From positions 1 to 60,731 of the forward strand of contig NZ_LBMW01000043.1 in the NCBI RefSeq assembly GCF_026168105.1: a DNA stretch of 60,731 bases, written 5' to 3'. The position numbers were made by a program, and so were the translations under genes. This DNA is from Streptomyces hygroscopicus. Its GTDB lineage: Bacteria > Actinomycetota > Actinomycetes > Streptomycetales > Streptomycetaceae. Each line of letters opens with the position of its first letter. Position 1 is the first letter of the stretch. This document shows positions 58,905-60,731 of this stretch, piece after piece. The notes beneath the pieces are model-generated. The model was not told where the DNA came from and did no database searches. It saw only the letters and a program-made list of their open reading frames with translations.

Positions 58905-60731
58905 TCAGACCGTCGTGCCGAGCTTGTCGGCGACGATCTTCGCGATTTCCGCAAGCGGTCCGGACTGCACCATGTTCCGGTGCTCGCAGGCGATCGGATA
59001 ATCCTCGATCCGCCCTTGCACATGCGGTCGCCAACTACGCGCCGTCGGTGCCTTGTCGTCTCGGCCCAACGTGGCGGTGAAATGGATGAGGTCCCCGTGG
59101 AACCGAACGGGATCGAAACCTCGCAGCAGCTTGTTGTTGTTGATGAAGATGTCCATGAGAGCGGCGGTGCTCCGCTCGTCGAGACTGGCGAGTGCGCTTC
59201 CTTCGCGCCGGAGGATGTCCAGCGTGCCCGCCCGGTCCAGTCCGTTCCCGGCCGCATCGGCCGCGTCGATTCCCACGAAGTGCAGGAGGTCGGCGAGGAG
59301 TTCCCTCTCCAGGCCGCCCTGCCCTTCATCAGCCTGTTCGGGAACGATCGGATACGCGTCCAGCATCGCCAGCAGCGCGACGTCCTCCCCCTTTTCCTGC
59401 AGCTGTGTGGCGACCACATGCGCGACCATTCCGCCGAAGGACCAGCCCAGCAGGTGGTACGGGCCATGCGGCTGGACGGCCGCGATCTGCTCGAGGTAGT
59501 CGGCGGCCATCGCCTCGATGTTCTCCGGTAGTTGGGTCGCCTCGGCGAGCCCTCGGGCCTGCAGCCCGTAGATGGGGCGGTCCGGTCCGAGATGCTTCAG
59601 CAGACCGGCATAGCACCAACTCAGGCCACCGCCGGGGTGAATGCAGAACAGCGGGTGCTTTTCACCGTGCGCCCTCAGCGGCAGAAGGACATCGAGCGCC
59701 CCTTCACTGGCGTCCACCCCCAGGCGTTCGGCCAGACCGGCCACGGTCGGCGCCTCGAACACACTGCGGATCGACAGTTCCACGCCGAGCAGGTCATGGA
59801 CCCGGTTGATGAGGCGAGTTGCCAGCAGTGAATGGCCGCCCAGGTCGAAGAAGTTGCTGTCGATGCCCACTCGGGCCATTCCGAGGACCTCGGCGAATAC
59901 GCCGCACAGAATCTCTTCCTGGGGCGTCCTCGGGCCCCGGCCCGAGGACGCGGTGTCGATGGCGGGAGCGGGCAGCGCCCGTCGGTCCACCTTTCCGCTG
60001 GGCGTCAACGGCAGCGCGTCCATCACCACGATCGCGGACGGCACCATGTGCTCCGGCAACGCACCGGCCAAGTAGGTGATCCCCGCCAGATAGGTGCGTA
60101 GGGCGGGAACATCCACCTCGTGGCCCGGCACCGGCACGACGTAGCCGACGAGGCGTCCGTCCCCCGGGCCGTCGGTCCGCAGCGCAACGGCCGCTTGGGA
60201 GACGTCGGGATGGCCTGCCAGGACCGTCTCTGTCTCGCCGAGTTCCACGCGCATGCCCCGGACCTTGACCTGCGAGTCCGCCCGGCCCAGATACTCCAGC
60301 TCACCAGCTGCGTTCCAGCGCACCAGGTCCCCGGTGCGATACATCCGCTCCCCCGCGGCCCCGAACGGGTTCGCCACGAACCGCTCCGCCGTCAGCCCCG
60401 GACGGTCCCAGTAGCCGCGGGCCAGCGCCGCACCCGCGATGTACAACTCACCCGTCACCCCCGGCGGCACCGGCGCCAAACCCGGGTCCAGGACATAGAC
60501 CTGCGTGTTCCAGATCGGCCGGCCGATCGGCGCCGTCGCGCCCCACCGCGCCACATCCCCCGGCAGAGTGTGGGCGGTGACCAGGTGGGTTTCGGAAGGC
60601 CCGTAGTGATTGTGCAGCGAACGACCGGGCTCAGCCGTCACGAAGTCGCGGACGACCGGGCTCAGCCTCAGTGCTTCCCCTCCCTGGCCGATGTGGCGGA
60701 GGGCGGGGAGGGTGAGGCCTTGTTCCCGCGC
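58905..60731 (-). CDS. NRPS termination module (A-T-TE), N-terminally incomplete
   Basis: The visible 608 residues are the end of a larger synthetase whose start lies beyond 60731. The A domain shows NHYGPSETHLVTAHTLPGD (A5), GELYIAGAALARGYW (A6), MYRTGDLVRW (A7), GRADSQVKVRGMRVELGE (A8) and PSGKVDRRALP (A10). The T domain follows with DSNFFDLGGHSLLATRL (Ser about visible residue 301). The thioesterase has GWSFGG (Ser about 431) and a late His in CEHRNMV. The His and Leu-Val in the A5 stretch are as in proline-activating domains. Just before A10 the six-residue unit TYLAG(I/A) is duplicated. The TE implies product release, by cyclisation or hydrolysis. Confidence 0.95.
   Translation of the reverse strand, partial: AREQGLTLPALRHIGQGGEALRLSPVVRDFVTAEPGRSLHNHYGPSETHLVTAHTLPGDVARWGATAPIGRPIWNTQVYVLDPGLAPVPPGVTGELYIAGAALARGYWDRPGLTAERFVANPFGAAGERMYRTGDLVRWNAAGELEYLGRADSQVKVRGMRVELGETETVLAGHPDVSQAAVALRTDGPGDGRLVGYVVPVPGHEVDVPALRTYLAGITYLAGALPEHMVPSAIVVMDALPLTPSGKVDRRALPAPAIDTASSGRGPRTPQEEILCGVFAEVLGMARVGIDSNFFDLGGHSLLATRLINRVHDLLGVELSIRSVFEAPTVAGLAERLGVDASEGALDVLLPLRAHGEKHPLFCIHPGGGLSWCYAGLLKHLGPDRPIYGLQARGLAEATQLPENIEAMAADYLEQIAAVQPHGPYHLLGWSFGGMVAHVVATQLQEKGEDVALLAMLDAYPIVPEQADEGQGGLERELLADLLHFVGIDAADAAGNGLDRAGTLDILRREGSALASLDERSTAALMDIFINNNKLLRGFDPVRFHGDLIHFTATLGRDDKAPTARSWRPHVQGRIEDYPIACEHRNMVQSGPLAEIAKIVADKLGTTV

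Noticed and set aside
60641..60641. GTG at 60641 as the start of the NRPS gene
   Set aside because: The frame stays open to the window edge and the upstream 30 codons still read as A-domain sequence (RHIGQGGEALRLSP).

Overview
The window is high-GC actinobacterial DNA, almost certainly from a Streptomyces chromosome. The evidence is the GC-rich third codon positions, frequent GTG starts, purine-rich ribosome binding sites, and Streptomyces-type families: TerD proteins, DUF5302, a DUF6400-like protein, monomeric isocitrate dehydrogenase, a SoxR-type operator, and the actinobacterial Cys-containing leader peptide with the HIDLLRV core. It mixes housekeeping-type genes with mobile-element debris and ends inside a biosynthetic gene cluster, so an accessory or arm region is likely.

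Layout. 0-12 kb: RNase J, a GNAT acetyltransferase, DUF5302, a DEAD-box helicase, remnants of an integrase and a VOC protein, catalase-peroxidase KatG, an NCS1 permease and a coupled pair of small proteins. 12-16.5 kb: a TatA-like protein, an ArsR regulator, a TerD protein with a long repeat tail, a membrane protein and a SpoIIE-type phosphatase. 16.5-28.5 kb: an ABC exporter behind a SoxR-type promoter, a UPF0104-type membrane protein, a crotonase, a coupled operon of FGGY kinase and two FAD enzymes, an MscS channel whose stop codon carries a 162-bp MITE, and NADP-isocitrate dehydrogenase. 28.5-33 kb: a sulfur-scavenging block of two flavin monooxygenases and a glutathione-transferase-like protein, each unit behind its own leader peptide. 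33-45 kb: a MarR regulator, a COG4705 membrane protein, a sulfonate/nitrate-type ABC importer divergent from a CitAB-type two-component system, a NUDIX-like protein, and an HxlR regulator divergent from an SDR gene. 45-47.7 kb: a decayed trio of tyrosine recombinase, HTH protein and second recombinase. 47.8-51.7 kb: a lysozyme-like protein, an FtsW/RodA protein, a zinc-ribbon protein and a second TerD.

52-60.7 kb is the edge of a secondary-metabolite cluster: an MFS drug exporter, a truncated ClpP1-like gene, an acyl-CoA ligase, a 5-aminolevulinate synthase, a second AMP-forming ligase, MbtH, and an NRPS end module (A-T-TE) that runs off the window. Ligase, ALAS and ligase together are the known cassette for the C5N unit (2-amino-3-hydroxycyclopent-2-enone). 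With a proline-like A domain, a terminal thioesterase and a ClpP remnant, this suggests an enopeptin/ADEP-type acyldepsipeptide locus. That is inference.

A second cross-window signal is a promoter element, TTGCGCAA-N4/5-(G/A)(G/T)AAC(C/T). It occurs five times, always intergenic. In four cases (TatA-like, TerD1, FtsW/RodA, TerD2) it lies 65-66 bp before the start codon, and in the fifth 89 bp before. This points to one unnamed regulon joining the 12-15 kb and 48-52 kb neighbourhoods.
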